Positions 19,298-27,339 of a stretch of DNA of 51,660 bases are shown here, one piece after another. Every line of letters begins with the position of its first letter. Position 1 is the first letter of the stretch. The position numbers were made by a program, and so were the translations under genes. The notes under the pieces were generated by a model. It was not told the DNA's origin. It was given only the letters and a program-made list of their open reading frames with translations, and made no database searches. This DNA is from FEN-1297 sp964498065. Lineage in GTDB: Bacteria > Bacteroidota > Ignavibacteria > Ignavibacteriales > Ignavibacteriaceae. Location: positions 1 to 51,660 of the forward strand of contig CAZCFZ010000024.1 of assembly GCA_964498065.1 (NCBI GenBank), given 5' to 3'.

Positions 19298-20560
19298 CTA
19301 ATTTAATTTTGTGCCTGTTAAAAACTCTAATGCGGCAACTTCCTTTAAATAATTTGTCTTCAACCTATAAATGTCCGTGTGTATTTTATACAAATTGTTT
19401 TCCGCATCTATTACATTTATAAAATCTATTTGACCTACCTGGTAGCTGGATAAAGCTGCATTATAAGTCTGTTCCGCTTGAGGCAGCAGCCCGTTATTTA
19501 TGAGATTAATTCTTTTCTTTAAAGTATTAAGTTTTGAAACTGCGCTTCCGAAGTTTGCATTAAGCATTTGCAGAGATGAGTTGTACTGCTGCATGTAAAG
19601 TTCTTTCATTGATTCTGTCTCTTCAACTTTTGCGCTTACTTTACCGCCGTAATTAAGCGGCAGAGAAATTCCTACCATAAATGAAACCAGATCATGGAGA
19701 TCCATGTTTGTTTGTGCAATCCTGTCTCTTTGAGTGTATTGGATGCCTAAACTAAAATTAGGATAATAGTCGTAATCTGCTAAAGATTTTTGAAGTGCGG
19801 CTTTCTCTTCTGCAATATTTATACCTTTTAAAAACGGTCTATTTGCTCTTGCCAGCGAATCTAGTTCGGATTGCGTCAGGGATAAAAATTTAATATTAAA
19901 ATTTTCATGAACATTTAATGTAGAATTTGAAGGTTTTAATAAATATGAGTTTAAAACTGCCAACTGGGAAGATTCTTGTTCTGCCAGTTGATCAAGCTTA
20001 TCGTTTACTTTTGTTATTTCTAATTCTATCTTTAATAAATTCTGCTGACTCGCCGTTGAAACCGAATATTTAGTCCTTACAACTTCGGCTATACTTTTCA
20101 GCAGCTTACCGCTTTCATTTTCAAGATTAATTGCTTTTCTTGTAAATGAAAGTTCATAGTAAGCAGAAGCAACATTTTTTCTTATTTCGTTTTTAGCATC
20201 ATCTAGTTCTTCTTTAACAATATCGGCATTTTTTTGTGAAACCTTACCCATTGTACTTAACTTTCCTGGAAAGGGAATCTTCTGTGAAAGTCCTATTATT
20301 TTCCCGGTCATAGCTTCTTGCGTAAATGAGAATGAATTTGTCGGTAAATTCATTAAGCCGAGTGTCAACATCGGATCGGGAAGGTTTGAAACTTGCGGAA
20401 CCATATCTTCACTTGCATTAAGTTTTGCCTGAAGCATTTTTATTTTAGGACTAACTTTAATCGCTTGTGCAATTAAAGAATCGAGTGTCGTTTGTGCCGA
20501 AACCGGTGATCCCGATAAACATGCAGATATAAATAATAATGCGCATAATATCTTTTTCAT
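19298..20560 (-). CDS. TolC-family outer-membrane channel of the Cus pump
   Basis: 420 residues. The signal peptide is at 1-22. Two long helical repeats typical of outer-membrane efflux proteins carry heptad-rich stretches around 50-110, 130-200, 240-330 and 340-420. It forms the outer-membrane exit duct for the CusA/CusB-like pump. It lies 35 bases upstream of the cusB start, in the usual C-B-A order. No lipobox is seen, unlike many CusC proteins. AAGGATAA precedes ATG 20560. Confidence 0.9.
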   Translation of the reverse strand: MKKILCALLFISACLSGSPVSAQTTLDSLIAQAIKVSPKIKMLQAKLNASEDMVPQVSNLPDPMLTLGLMNLPTNSFSFTQEAMTGKIIGLSQKIPFPGKLSTMGKVSQKNADIVKEELDDAKNEIRKNVASAYYELSFTRKAINLENESGKLLKSIAEVVRTKYSVSTASQQNLLKIELEITKVNDKLDQLAEQESSQLAVLNSYLLKPSNSTLNVHENFNIKFLSLTQSELDSLARANRPFLKGINIAEEKAALQKSLADYDYYPNFSLGIQYTQRDRIAQTNMDLHDLVSFMVGISLPLNYGGKVSAKVEETESMKELYMQQYNSSLQMLNANFGSAVSKLNTLKKRINLINNGLLPQAEQTYNAALSSYQVGQIDFINVIDAENNLYKIHTDIYRLKTNYLKEVAALEFLTGTKLN

Positions 20561-20600
20561 TTAATTATCCTTAACCTTAATTTTTTTTCTTATGAATAAA

Positions 20601-20693
20601 AATCTAAAAACCAATTTTATGAACGAAACACGTACTGATATAACGGGCATAGTAATGCACCGCTACAAATTAAAATCCGTTGGTTTTTAGATT
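20601..20693. repeat. 14-bp inverted repeat spanning the spacer before the TolC-like gene
   Basis: AATCTAAAAACCAA (20601-20614) and TTGGTTTTTAGATT (20680-20693) are perfect inverted copies with 65 bases between them. The right arm covers the stop codon of the preceding gene. The transcript could fold into a large stem loop between the two reading frames, acting as an attenuator or processing site, or it may be the ends of a small mobile element. Confidence 0.6.
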
Positions 20694-21115
20694 AGAAGTG
20701 TAGAGTTAGTTAGATATAAAGAATTGCTTGAAAGAAGCGGGGGAGAAGTATCACAATAAATTTGGTTGAAGCTGTCCGTAATAATAAGATCATTATTTAA
20801 AACCGGAAGTGCCATTACTGCTAATAACTGTACATTACCGGAAAAATTATTGTTTGAAGATAAATAATAATCTTTAATTGGAGAATCAACTGTCTTAACG
20901 GTACAGCAATTGCTGGTAATTCTTGTACCTTGAATATTATCAACGGCTTCCGATGTGCATGTTTCTCCGTTACTCATTTCTGTTTGCATAACCATCGGGC
21001 ATTTATCCATTGAGTAAGAATTTGTCATATGACAGAAATAAATACTGACCGGTATACTTGTTATGGAAACAAAGAATACGATTATTAATGATAATATTGA
21101 TATTTTTTTCTTCAC
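20687..21115 (-). CDS. small exported Cys-containing protein, HYC_CC_PP-like
   Basis: 142 residues. A signal or anchor helix (about 5-26) is followed by YFCHM, a CPMVM segment, a NCCT pair and a late SPPLLS motif. This order (His/Tyr/Cys, then CC, then PP) matches the small Bacteroidota family NCBI names HYC_CC_PP, often found beside metal-efflux genes. It is first in the minus-strand copper block and probably binds copper in the periplasm. The start is GTG at 21115 without a good ribosome site. Family assignment is by motif only. Confidence 0.6.
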   Translation of the reverse strand: MKKKISILSLIIVFFVSITSIPVSIYFCHMTNSYSMDKCPMVMQTEMSNGETCTSEAVDNIQGTRITSNCCTVKTVDSPIKDYYLSSNNNFSGNVQLLAVMALPVLNNDLIITDSFNQIYCDTSPPLLSSNSLYLTNSTLLI

Positions 21116-21546
21116 ACTATAAAATATTTTGTTGTGAAAAGTTAGACAATTCCCATGCCATTTAATAATATATGTCTAAACATCATTAAATTATAGGAAT
21201 AAATCAATGTTGCAGGATACAAGCATTGAAAATTAGCACAAATATTGCAAATTATTTCTCATAATAGATAATTCTAAATTCAGTTATTAAAAATTTTTTA
21301 GGGAATACGATGATTATATGTGTTAAATTATTTCTTCCTAAGAATAATTGCGGCTATGTATTTATACGCACTGAAAGAAAATTTTTAATTTAATTTGTTG
21401 ACTTTATAATCTTAGGTAATTAAAATAGTTAAGCGGAAATAAAAGCTTAATTAAATCTATTTTCTCTTTGATAATTAACATTTTCATTATTATCTATCCT
21501 ATTTGGATTTTGATTTAATAGATAATCTTAAATATGAAAGAAGAAT
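21116..21546. other. 431-bp divergent intergenic region
   Basis: It lies between the minus-strand copper block and the plus-strand BNR gene and must hold both promoters. A 27-codon frame at 21310-21393 follows GGGAA but has no other support. No operator palindrome for a known copper regulator was recognised. Confidence 0.45.
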
Positions 21547-24468
21547 ATGAAAAAAATACTTCTACTCTCTTTTATAGTTGCGATTTTAAGCTTTAAATAT
21601 TCTCAGAAGTTGTTTAACAAAATTAATAAAGTAGAAAAATCTAATTTAGCCGAACCTGTTCAGGGGAATCATGATAATCCTTTTGCTGCCCAGGAATTTA
21701 GATATAATATGTTAAAAGGGAACAAACCTTATTTAGATCCATATGCGAGACAAAGAGCCATAAGTTATACCAAAAAATATTTGTTAAAGAAAAAACCTGC
21801 AAATGCGGAATCAATTACATCATGGACTTCAATTGGGCCCGGAAATATAGGGGGAAGGATAAGAGCAATTTTAATTAGACCAAACCATACAAGTACTTTG
21901 CTTATAGGAGCAGTATCCGGGGGGGTATGGAAAACAACCGACGGCGGTGCAAGCTGGTTTCCCACAATGGATAACGATAATCCTCTTGCCATTGATTGTA
22001 TGGTAAACAGAGGCGACACTGTTTATGCCGGTACAGGCGAAGGCTGGGGAAACATGGATGCAGTTTATGGAGGAGGTATTTATAAATCTACCGATTTTGG
22101 AGATACATGGTCGCTGCTTCCCAGCACTGCTACAATTGATCCGTTATCAACAATATCCTGGAATTTTAAGAATGTTTTAAAATTAGCTTTCGATCCCGAT
22201 GGTAACTTGTATGCCGTAACTAAGGCATTTAATTATAAAGACGGCGTAGGAAATTTCCGTTCAAACGGCGGCCTTTTCAGATCCACCGATGGAGGTGCTT
22301 CGTGGTCGAAAATAAGCAGCGATTCCATAGGATATTATTATAACGGCTGCGATGTAATACCCATTACTTCTTCTACAATTTTATTTGCAGCTCAACATAG
22401 CGGAATATATAAAACTACAAACGGCGGAACTAACTGGCTGCATATTACAAGCGGACTGCCGACTTCATTTGATAGAATTTCCATGACTCAGGATCCTAAT
22501 TCTTCAAATACTATTTATGCAGTATTTTCGGAATATAATACAAGTACCGATCAAGCCGGCATCTATAAGTCAATAGACGGAGGCAGCAATTGGAGTGCCT
22601 TATCTACACCAGGCACAATTGCATCAACAGGAAATGCTTCCTATCTTGGTGGTCAGGGGTGGTACGATAATACAATTGCAGTCGATCCTAAAAATTCAAA
22701 TAATATTTATGTCGGCGGTGTAGATATGATGAAATCAACCGACGGCGGCGGCAGCTGGTTTCAATTAACTTATTGGTCAACAAGTTACGGAAAACCTTAT
22801 GTTCATGCCGATCATCATGCGACGACATTCGATACTATGCAAACCAACGTATTATATGACGGCAATGACGGCGGTATTTATAAAACCACTGATGGCGGCG
22901 CATCTTGGACAGCTCTTAATAATGATTTGAGTATCACTCAATTTTACGGAGGCTGTGCATATCCGACCGGGAATACCTTTTTAGGCGGCACACAGGATAA
23001 CGGGCATTTATCTTACGATGGTTCAAACAGTAATTGGACGGAAGTTTTTGGCGGAGATGGAGGATATGCGGCAATTGATCAATCGAATTCTTCAACAATC
23101 TATGAAGAATATGTTTATCTTCAGCTTCATAAATCTATAAATGGCGGTGGTTCATGGAACAATGCTTATAATGGATTAACCGATGCTAATTCAAGTTCTT
23201 TATGTTTATTTATTGCACCATTTGCAATAGACCCTGAGAATTCTTCGGTTTTAATTGCCGGCTCCGATAAAGTATGGATTACTACTAATGCTACAATTAA
23301 TTGGAAGAAATCAAGCTCTACACTTTCCAGCGGGCAACTGATAAGTGCTGTTACTGTTGTTAACAGTTCTTCTCCGTATTTAGGCTTTGCCGGTACTACC
23401 GGCGGTAAAATATTTAAATGTACAAGTTTAACAGGCAACAGCGATTCATGGACTGAAATAACTCCTTCATCGAATAACGGAGCTTATGTAAGAAGAATTG
23501 TAGTAGACCCCAGTAACCTTCAACATATTTATGCTTGCTATTCGGGGTATAATAATGACGGTATAACACCAACCAAGCATGTTTTATATTCTTCGGATCA
23601 AGGCACAACTTGGACGGATATTTCCGGCTACCTGCCTGATGTTCCTGTTCACTCATTGGTAATCGATCCGTATGATTCTCAAATATTATATATCGGCACC
23701 GAAATAGGAGTTTATGAAACAACTAACGGCGGGACAAACTGGATTAATACAACAACAGGTATGGCAAGTTATGTCCCCGTGGATGAACTGGTTTTGCAGA
23801 CCGCAACAAATAACCTGCTGGCTTTTACACATGGAAGAGGAGTTTTTAAAACTACAACACCTTTACCGATTGAGCTGACTAATTTTACTACTCAAGTTGA
23901 TAATGAAAAAGTGAATCTTAATTGGCAGACCGAAGCTGAGTTGAACAATTATGGATTCGAGATAGAAAGAAGTCTATCCCCAAATCCTTCACAAAGAGAA
24001 GGCGGAACTTCGGGAAAAAGCTCCGCGATGAATTGGGAAGCCATTGGATTTGTTCATGGAGCCGGAAACAGCAATTCACTTAAGAATTATTCTTTTACCG
24101 ATAGCAATCCAGTCGGCGGAAGTAATTTTTCTTATAGGTTAAAACAAATTGACAGTGACGGCAGTTTTAATTATTCAAAAGTACTCAATGTAAAAGTTAT
24201 TCCGTCGCAGTTTATGTTGAAACAGAATTATCCAAATCCTTTTAATCCTACCACAACTATAAAATATTCTTTACCGGTAGGAGACAGAGTAGAATTAAAA
24301 TTATATAATATTACGGGTAAGGAAGTTGCATCTTTAGTAAATAAAGTACAGGAATCCGGCAATTATTCCGTACAATTTAACGGATCTAATCTTGCAAGCG
24401 GAGTTTATTTTTATAGATTAACTACAAGTAAAAATTCTTCGGTTAAGAAAATGATTTTGTTAAAGTGA
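21547..24468 (+). CDS. exported BNR-repeat (VPS10/sortilin-like) beta-propeller protein with sorting domain
   Basis: 973 residues. An N-terminal signal-like helix and a short pro-region are followed by many BNR/Asp-box repeats (S/T-x-DGG-x-SW, for example TTDGGASW) from about 90 to 770, forming one or two beta-propellers. A fibronectin-like domain lies at about 775-880 and the type IX sorting domain at 888-973 with QNYPNPFNPTT. Such proteins are often labelled glycosyl hydrolases, but no catalytic residues are visible. Residues about 810-827 are an insertion with unusual composition, matching the hairpin cassette at 23986-24026. It is a cell-surface or secreted protein with unknown ligand, and a partner in style to 27340-30618. 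Confidence 0.85.
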   Translation: MKKILLLSFIVAILSFKYSQKLFNKINKVEKSNLAEPVQGNHDNPFAAQEFRYNMLKGNKPYLDPYARQRAISYTKKYLLKKKPANAESITSWTSIGPGNIGGRIRAILIRPNHTSTLLIGAVSGGVWKTTDGGASWFPTMDNDNPLAIDCMVNRGDTVYAGTGEGWGNMDAVYGGGIYKSTDFGDTWSLLPSTATIDPLSTISWNFKNVLKLAFDPDGNLYAVTKAFNYKDGVGNFRSNGGLFRSTDGGASWSKISSDSIGYYYNGCDVIPITSSTILFAAQHSGIYKTTNGGTNWLHITSGLPTSFDRISMTQDPNSSNTIYAVFSEYNTSTDQAGIYKSIDGGSNWSALSTPGTIASTGNASYLGGQGWYDNTIAVDPKNSNNIYVGGVDMMKSTDGGGSWFQLTYWSTSYGKPYVHADHHATTFDTMQTNVLYDGNDGGIYKTTDGGASWTALNNDLSITQFYGGCAYPTGNTFLGGTQDNGHLSYDGSNSNWTEVFGGDGGYAAIDQSNSSTIYEEYVYLQLHKSINGGGSWNNAYNGLTDANSSSLCLFIAPFAIDPENSSVLIAGSDKVWITTNATINWKKSSSTLSSGQLISAVTVVNSSSPYLGFAGTTGGKIFKCTSLTGNSDSWTEITPSSNNGAYVRRIVVDPSNLQHIYACYSGYNNDGITPTKHVLYSSDQGTTWTDISGYLPDVPVHSLVIDPYDSQILYIGTEIGVYETTNGGTNWINTTTGMASYVPVDELVLQTATNNLLAFTHGRGVFKTTTPLPIELTNFTTQVDNEKVNLNWQTEAELNNYGFEIERSLSPNPSQREGGTSGKSSAMNWEAIGFVHGAGNSNSLKNYSFTDSNPVGGSNFSYRLKQIDSDGSFNYSKVLNVKVIPSQFMLKQNYPNPFNPTTTIKYSLPVGDRVELKLYNITGKEVASLVNKVQESGNYSVQFNGSNLASGVYFYRLTTSKNSSVKKMILLK
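23986..24026. repeat. two-hairpin cassette inserted in frame in the BNR gene
   Basis: CCTTC-N7-GAAGG (23986-24002) is followed at once by GCGGAACTT-N7-AAGCTCCGC (24002-24026, one G-T pair). The cassette is read as part of a PNPSQREGG-type peptide between an ERS strand and a WEAIGFVHG strand, where related domains have only a short loop. It looks like a dispersed palindromic element tolerated in frame. Confidence 0.6.
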
Positions 24469-24552
24469 GTAATGCTGATAAAAAAGAAACGAAGTAACAA
24501 AAGGGAGGTTGTTTTTATAATCATGGAATAATCGTATAATTTATTCACGTTG

Positions 24553-25362
24553 CTAATTTATTTCATTCACAATACAATATTTTTCAGCGCAGTATTTAAA
24601 TAAATGAAAACCTGTTCCTGCTTCTTCCACAACTTCAAAAAGTAGTTTAGTATCCGTAATTTTTGTTAATCCGAGAATCTTAACATTGTTTTTAAATAAT
24701 ACATCCGGTATCAAACTGCTTGACGGCCCGGTGACTATTACTTCAGACTTGGGGGAAACTGCTTTCAACAAATCATCCATAGTATTGTTAACTAAAGTAA
24801 GGCCGGTAATCATAACTACGTCCGATTCGGGAATAACTTTAATAAATTCTTCAGCCGGTACATAATATTGTTTCTGATCTTCGTTCAGCGCTTCTTCATC
24901 AAGTTCCAATACATAAAGTTTATTTTTAGAAGCTGCAACTTTTTTTATGTAGCTTTGAAATGCACCTACAATTGTAATCGTTTTTGGCGGAGTTAAATCT
25001 ACCAGTTCAATCGGGTCGGTACCTTCTAAAATTTTGTAATTGGATTTTGAAATCAACTTTGATGAAACTGCATTTAACACTGCAGCCTTTAAAGTTTCTC
25101 TTATCTTTAATCCGGAATGATCTTCAAATAAATCTGTAACTTTTTGGCCTTTTATTTTTGCCGGTGAAAAATTACCGAAATCACGATCCTTTTTGTAGCA
25201 GTTGGAGTGGGAATCAATATTAGTGCTTGCTGCTCCGCAGCTTCCATCTGACAATAAAACTGCAGTAAGAAAAACGCCAACCCTTACATCGGAAATTGTA
25301 AGATCATTTAAAAAGTCTATATGTCTTGATTTTATTAATTCGTATGTCTGATCCAGAATCAT
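24553..25362 (-). CDS. DUF4213/DUF364 protein, putative heavy-metal chelation family
   Basis: 269 residues. The N-terminal DUF4213-like part (about 1-100) carries VRVGVFLTAVLLSDG and a Gly/Ala/Ser turn. The C-terminal DUF364 fold (about 110-255) carries TIVGAFQSYIKK, then VVMITGLTLVNNTMDDLL and VIVTGPSSSLIPD, a Rossmann-like half. Pfam describes the family as possibly metal-chelating; there is no firm function. It is cytoplasmic, monocistronic and divergent from the thioesterase gene. ATG 25362 is clear. Confidence 0.8.
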   Translation of the reverse strand: MILDQTYELIKSRHIDFLNDLTISDVRVGVFLTAVLLSDGSCGAASTNIDSHSNCYKKDRDFGNFSPAKIKGQKVTDLFEDHSGLKIRETLKAAVLNAVSSKLISKSNYKILEGTDPIELVDLTPPKTITIVGAFQSYIKKVAASKNKLYVLELDEEALNEDQKQYYVPAEEFIKVIPESDVVMITGLTLVNNTMDDLLKAVSPKSEVIVTGPSSSLIPDVLFKNNVKILGLTKITDTKLLFEVVEEAGTGFHLFKYCAEKYCIVNEIN

Positions 25363-25650
25363 TGGTTTATTCCCATAAAATTTCTAAGAATTAACTTTAT
25401 AAAAATAAAAAAAATTAAATCTTAAATTTAAAGTAATGTTTTAATTTGAATATTTGTTAATGTCATATCCATACAAAGTTGGGTGACTTAATTACTTATA
25501 AAAATGTTAGAATGGAATATAGAAAGACATAATTGAAAAAAGTCTTTCCCTTCACAAGCATTTACGTTAACTTAATTTTATTATTAATCACTGTAATTTA
25601 ATATAGATAAACAAATTACAGATATTTCAATTTAAGCCAGGTAAAATATT

Positions 25651-25795
25651 GAACTCCTAACGGAGTTCCTTTAAAGTTGGTTTCTTCCTCGTTACAAACA
25701 TATGACTCCCATCGAAGTCAATCAAAAACTCCATTGGAGTTTTATGTTTGTAAAAAGAGTAAATTACAAAGAAACCAGCACTCCGATAGGAGTGC
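25651..25795. repeat. CTCC/GGAG multi-hairpin element, copy 2
   Basis: A nested structure. Hairpin GAACTCC-TAAC-GGAGTTC (25651-25668) comes first. A 9-bp pair TGGTTTCTT/AAGAAACCA (25678-25686, 25769-25777) encloses an 11-bp pair TTACAAACATA/TATGTTTGTAA (25692-25702, 25743-25753). That encloses TGACT/AGTCA and AAAACTCC-ATT-GGAGTTTT hairpins, and GCACTCC-GATA-GGAGTGC (25778-25795) closes the unit. It fills part of the 745-base spacer 25363-26107, which has no convincing gene; a 26-codon frame at 25912-25992 lacks support. Confidence 0.75.
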
Positions 25796-26107
25796 AAAGT
25801 TAAGCAGTTAATGTAAATTATAATATAATTTTATTCATTAGTATTTATATTTTTAAAAGTTAACTTGAAACCTATAATTCCCAATAGAAAGATTAGATAG
25901 GGTTTTTAAATATGTCACCGCTTAAAAATACAAGTCAGGATGCGCAAACTAAAATAATTATTCTTATAATGTTGAACCAAACTAATTTATAATGCATCTT
26001 ATAGTTAATTCGATTTGAAATTAATTCTTGTCTGATAAAAAATTGTTGGTATAAAACGATAAATGTATTTTATTTGTAGTGAACTATAATTTAAGGAAAC
26101 CTACAAA

Positions 26108-26581
26108 ATGGAAATAAAAGCAATTCAAGATTATTACCCGGAAGAATTAAGCTACTGCTACGGCTGCGGCAGGTTGAACGAATACGGCCATCAAATAAAA
26201 AGCTATTGGGACGGCGAAGAAACCATTGCGCATTTCACTCCGAAAGATTTTCACATCGCAATTCCGGGATATGTTTACGGAGGATTGATCGCTTCTATAA
26301 TTGACTGTCACGGAACGGGAACTGCAGCTTTAGCCGCATATAAAGCGGAGAACAGGGAACCTGATTCACTTCCTCCATTCCGTTTTGTAACGGCGTCTCT
26401 TCAAGTGGATTATATTAAACCTACTCCGCTTGGAGTTGAACTTGAATTGAGAGGAAAAATAATTGAGGTAAAAGGAAGAAAAGTAATTTCTGAAATTACG
26501 GTTTCTGCCGACAATATGGTCTGTGCCCGCGGTAAGGTTATTGCTGTTCAAATGCCGGATAATTTTATTGCACAGAATTAA
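26108..26581 (+). CDS. PaaI-family hotdog thioesterase
   Basis: 157 residues with a single hotdog fold. The long central helix carries YGGLIASIIDCHGTGTA, where the Asp after GG is the usual PaaI/4HBT catalytic acid. It would hydrolyse an acyl-CoA in the cytoplasm; the substrate is not evident. The N-terminal CYGCG segment is common in this subfamily. AAGGAAA precedes ATG 26108. It is 22 bases upstream of the NifX-like gene, so the two are probably one transcript. Confidence 0.88.
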   Translation: MEIKAIQDYYPEELSYCYGCGRLNEYGHQIKSYWDGEETIAHFTPKDFHIAIPGYVYGGLIASIIDCHGTGTAALAAYKAENREPDSLPPFRFVTASLQVDYIKPTPLGVELELRGKIIEVKGRKVISEITVSADNMVCARGKVIAVQMPDNFIAQN

Positions 26582-26603
26582 TTTTTTATAAGGAATTATA
26601 TAG

Positions 26604-26966
26604 ATGCTTGTTGTAATAGGTTCGGATGGTAATACCTTGGAAAGCAAAGTTGCAAAAAGATTCGGGCATGCAAATTATTTTATACAATATGATACAAATA
26701 CAAAAAATTATGAAGCTTTTGAAAATTCGACTGAAGGTCATAACCATGAAAACCTCCGGGTATTTTTAGACAGGGGAGTTGAAGTATTTATTGTCGGAAA
26801 TATAGGCCCGCACGCTTTCGAAATGATTAATACACCTAAAAGTAAAGTTTATTTAGCAAGAAAGATGAGTGTTTCCGAAGCAATAGAAAAATTACAAAAA
26901 AATAATTTGGAGCATTTAACCGAGCCAACAGTAAAACATAGTATTAATCAACGGCATGAACACTAA
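26604..26966 (+). CDS. NifX/NifB-type dinitrogenase cofactor-domain protein (MTH1175-like)
   Basis: 120 residues. The compact RNase-H-like fold has a SDG start, a RFGHANYF strand-turn, a GVEVFIVGNIGPHAFE segment and a His-rich tail ending QRHEH. It belongs to the NifX/NafY/NifB C-terminal family, whose small stand-alone members bind metal clusters. No nif genes are nearby, so a role in nitrogen fixation should not be assumed. It is translated just after the thioesterase. A shorter relative lies at 38709-39050. Confidence 0.85.
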   Translation: MLVVIGSDGNTLESKVAKRFGHANYFIQYDTNTKNYEAFENSTEGHNHENLRVFLDRGVEVFIVGNIGPHAFEMINTPKSKVYLARKMSVSEAIEKLQKNNLEHLTEPTVKHSINQRHEH

Positions 26967-27234
26967 TATGTGGATTTATCTTTTGTACTTTTAGGGGAAT
27001 TTGATTATTTGTATCTCACCCTCTTCATCTTTAACAGGATATAATTATCTTATCTAAGTTTGTCTAAGAAATAATTTAATAAATTAACTTTATTGGTAAA
27101 TAAAAAAGATTTTTGTTGTCCTCAAATCAGAGCCTAATAGTTCTTAGTACTTTATTAACCAAAACATGTTGTTTAAGATAAAAATGAAAGTATAAGAAAT
27201 TGTTAAAACAGTTGAAAATAAGCTTTAAAAAAGT

Positions 27235-27301
27235 CATTAACTTCGGGATTAATCCCGAAGTTAATGGTAAATAACAATATCCAAAACCGTTTTAACGGTT
27301 T
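27235..27301. terminator. bidirectional terminator pair between convergent genes
   Basis: A perfect 32-base palindrome (27235-27266, half-site CATTAACTTCGGGATT) is followed by AAACCGTT-TT-AACGGTTT (27284-27301). They lie between the 3' ends of the NifX-like gene and the minus-strand BNR gene, in a 373-base spacer that otherwise shows nothing. Perfect symmetry lets them act on both strands; T runs are short. Confidence 0.5.
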
Positions 27302-27339
27302 ACTTAATAAACGTGTAACTTTAAATAATAAAACAATAA

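Noticed and set aside
25651..25795. CRISPR array
   Set aside because: The repeats are inverted hairpins of differing sequence, not direct repeats with equal spacers, and no cas genes are present.
26604..26966. Nitrogen fixation locus suggested by a NifX-type domain
   Set aside because: No nifHDK, nifB or nifEN is present; stand-alone members of this family are common in non-fixers.
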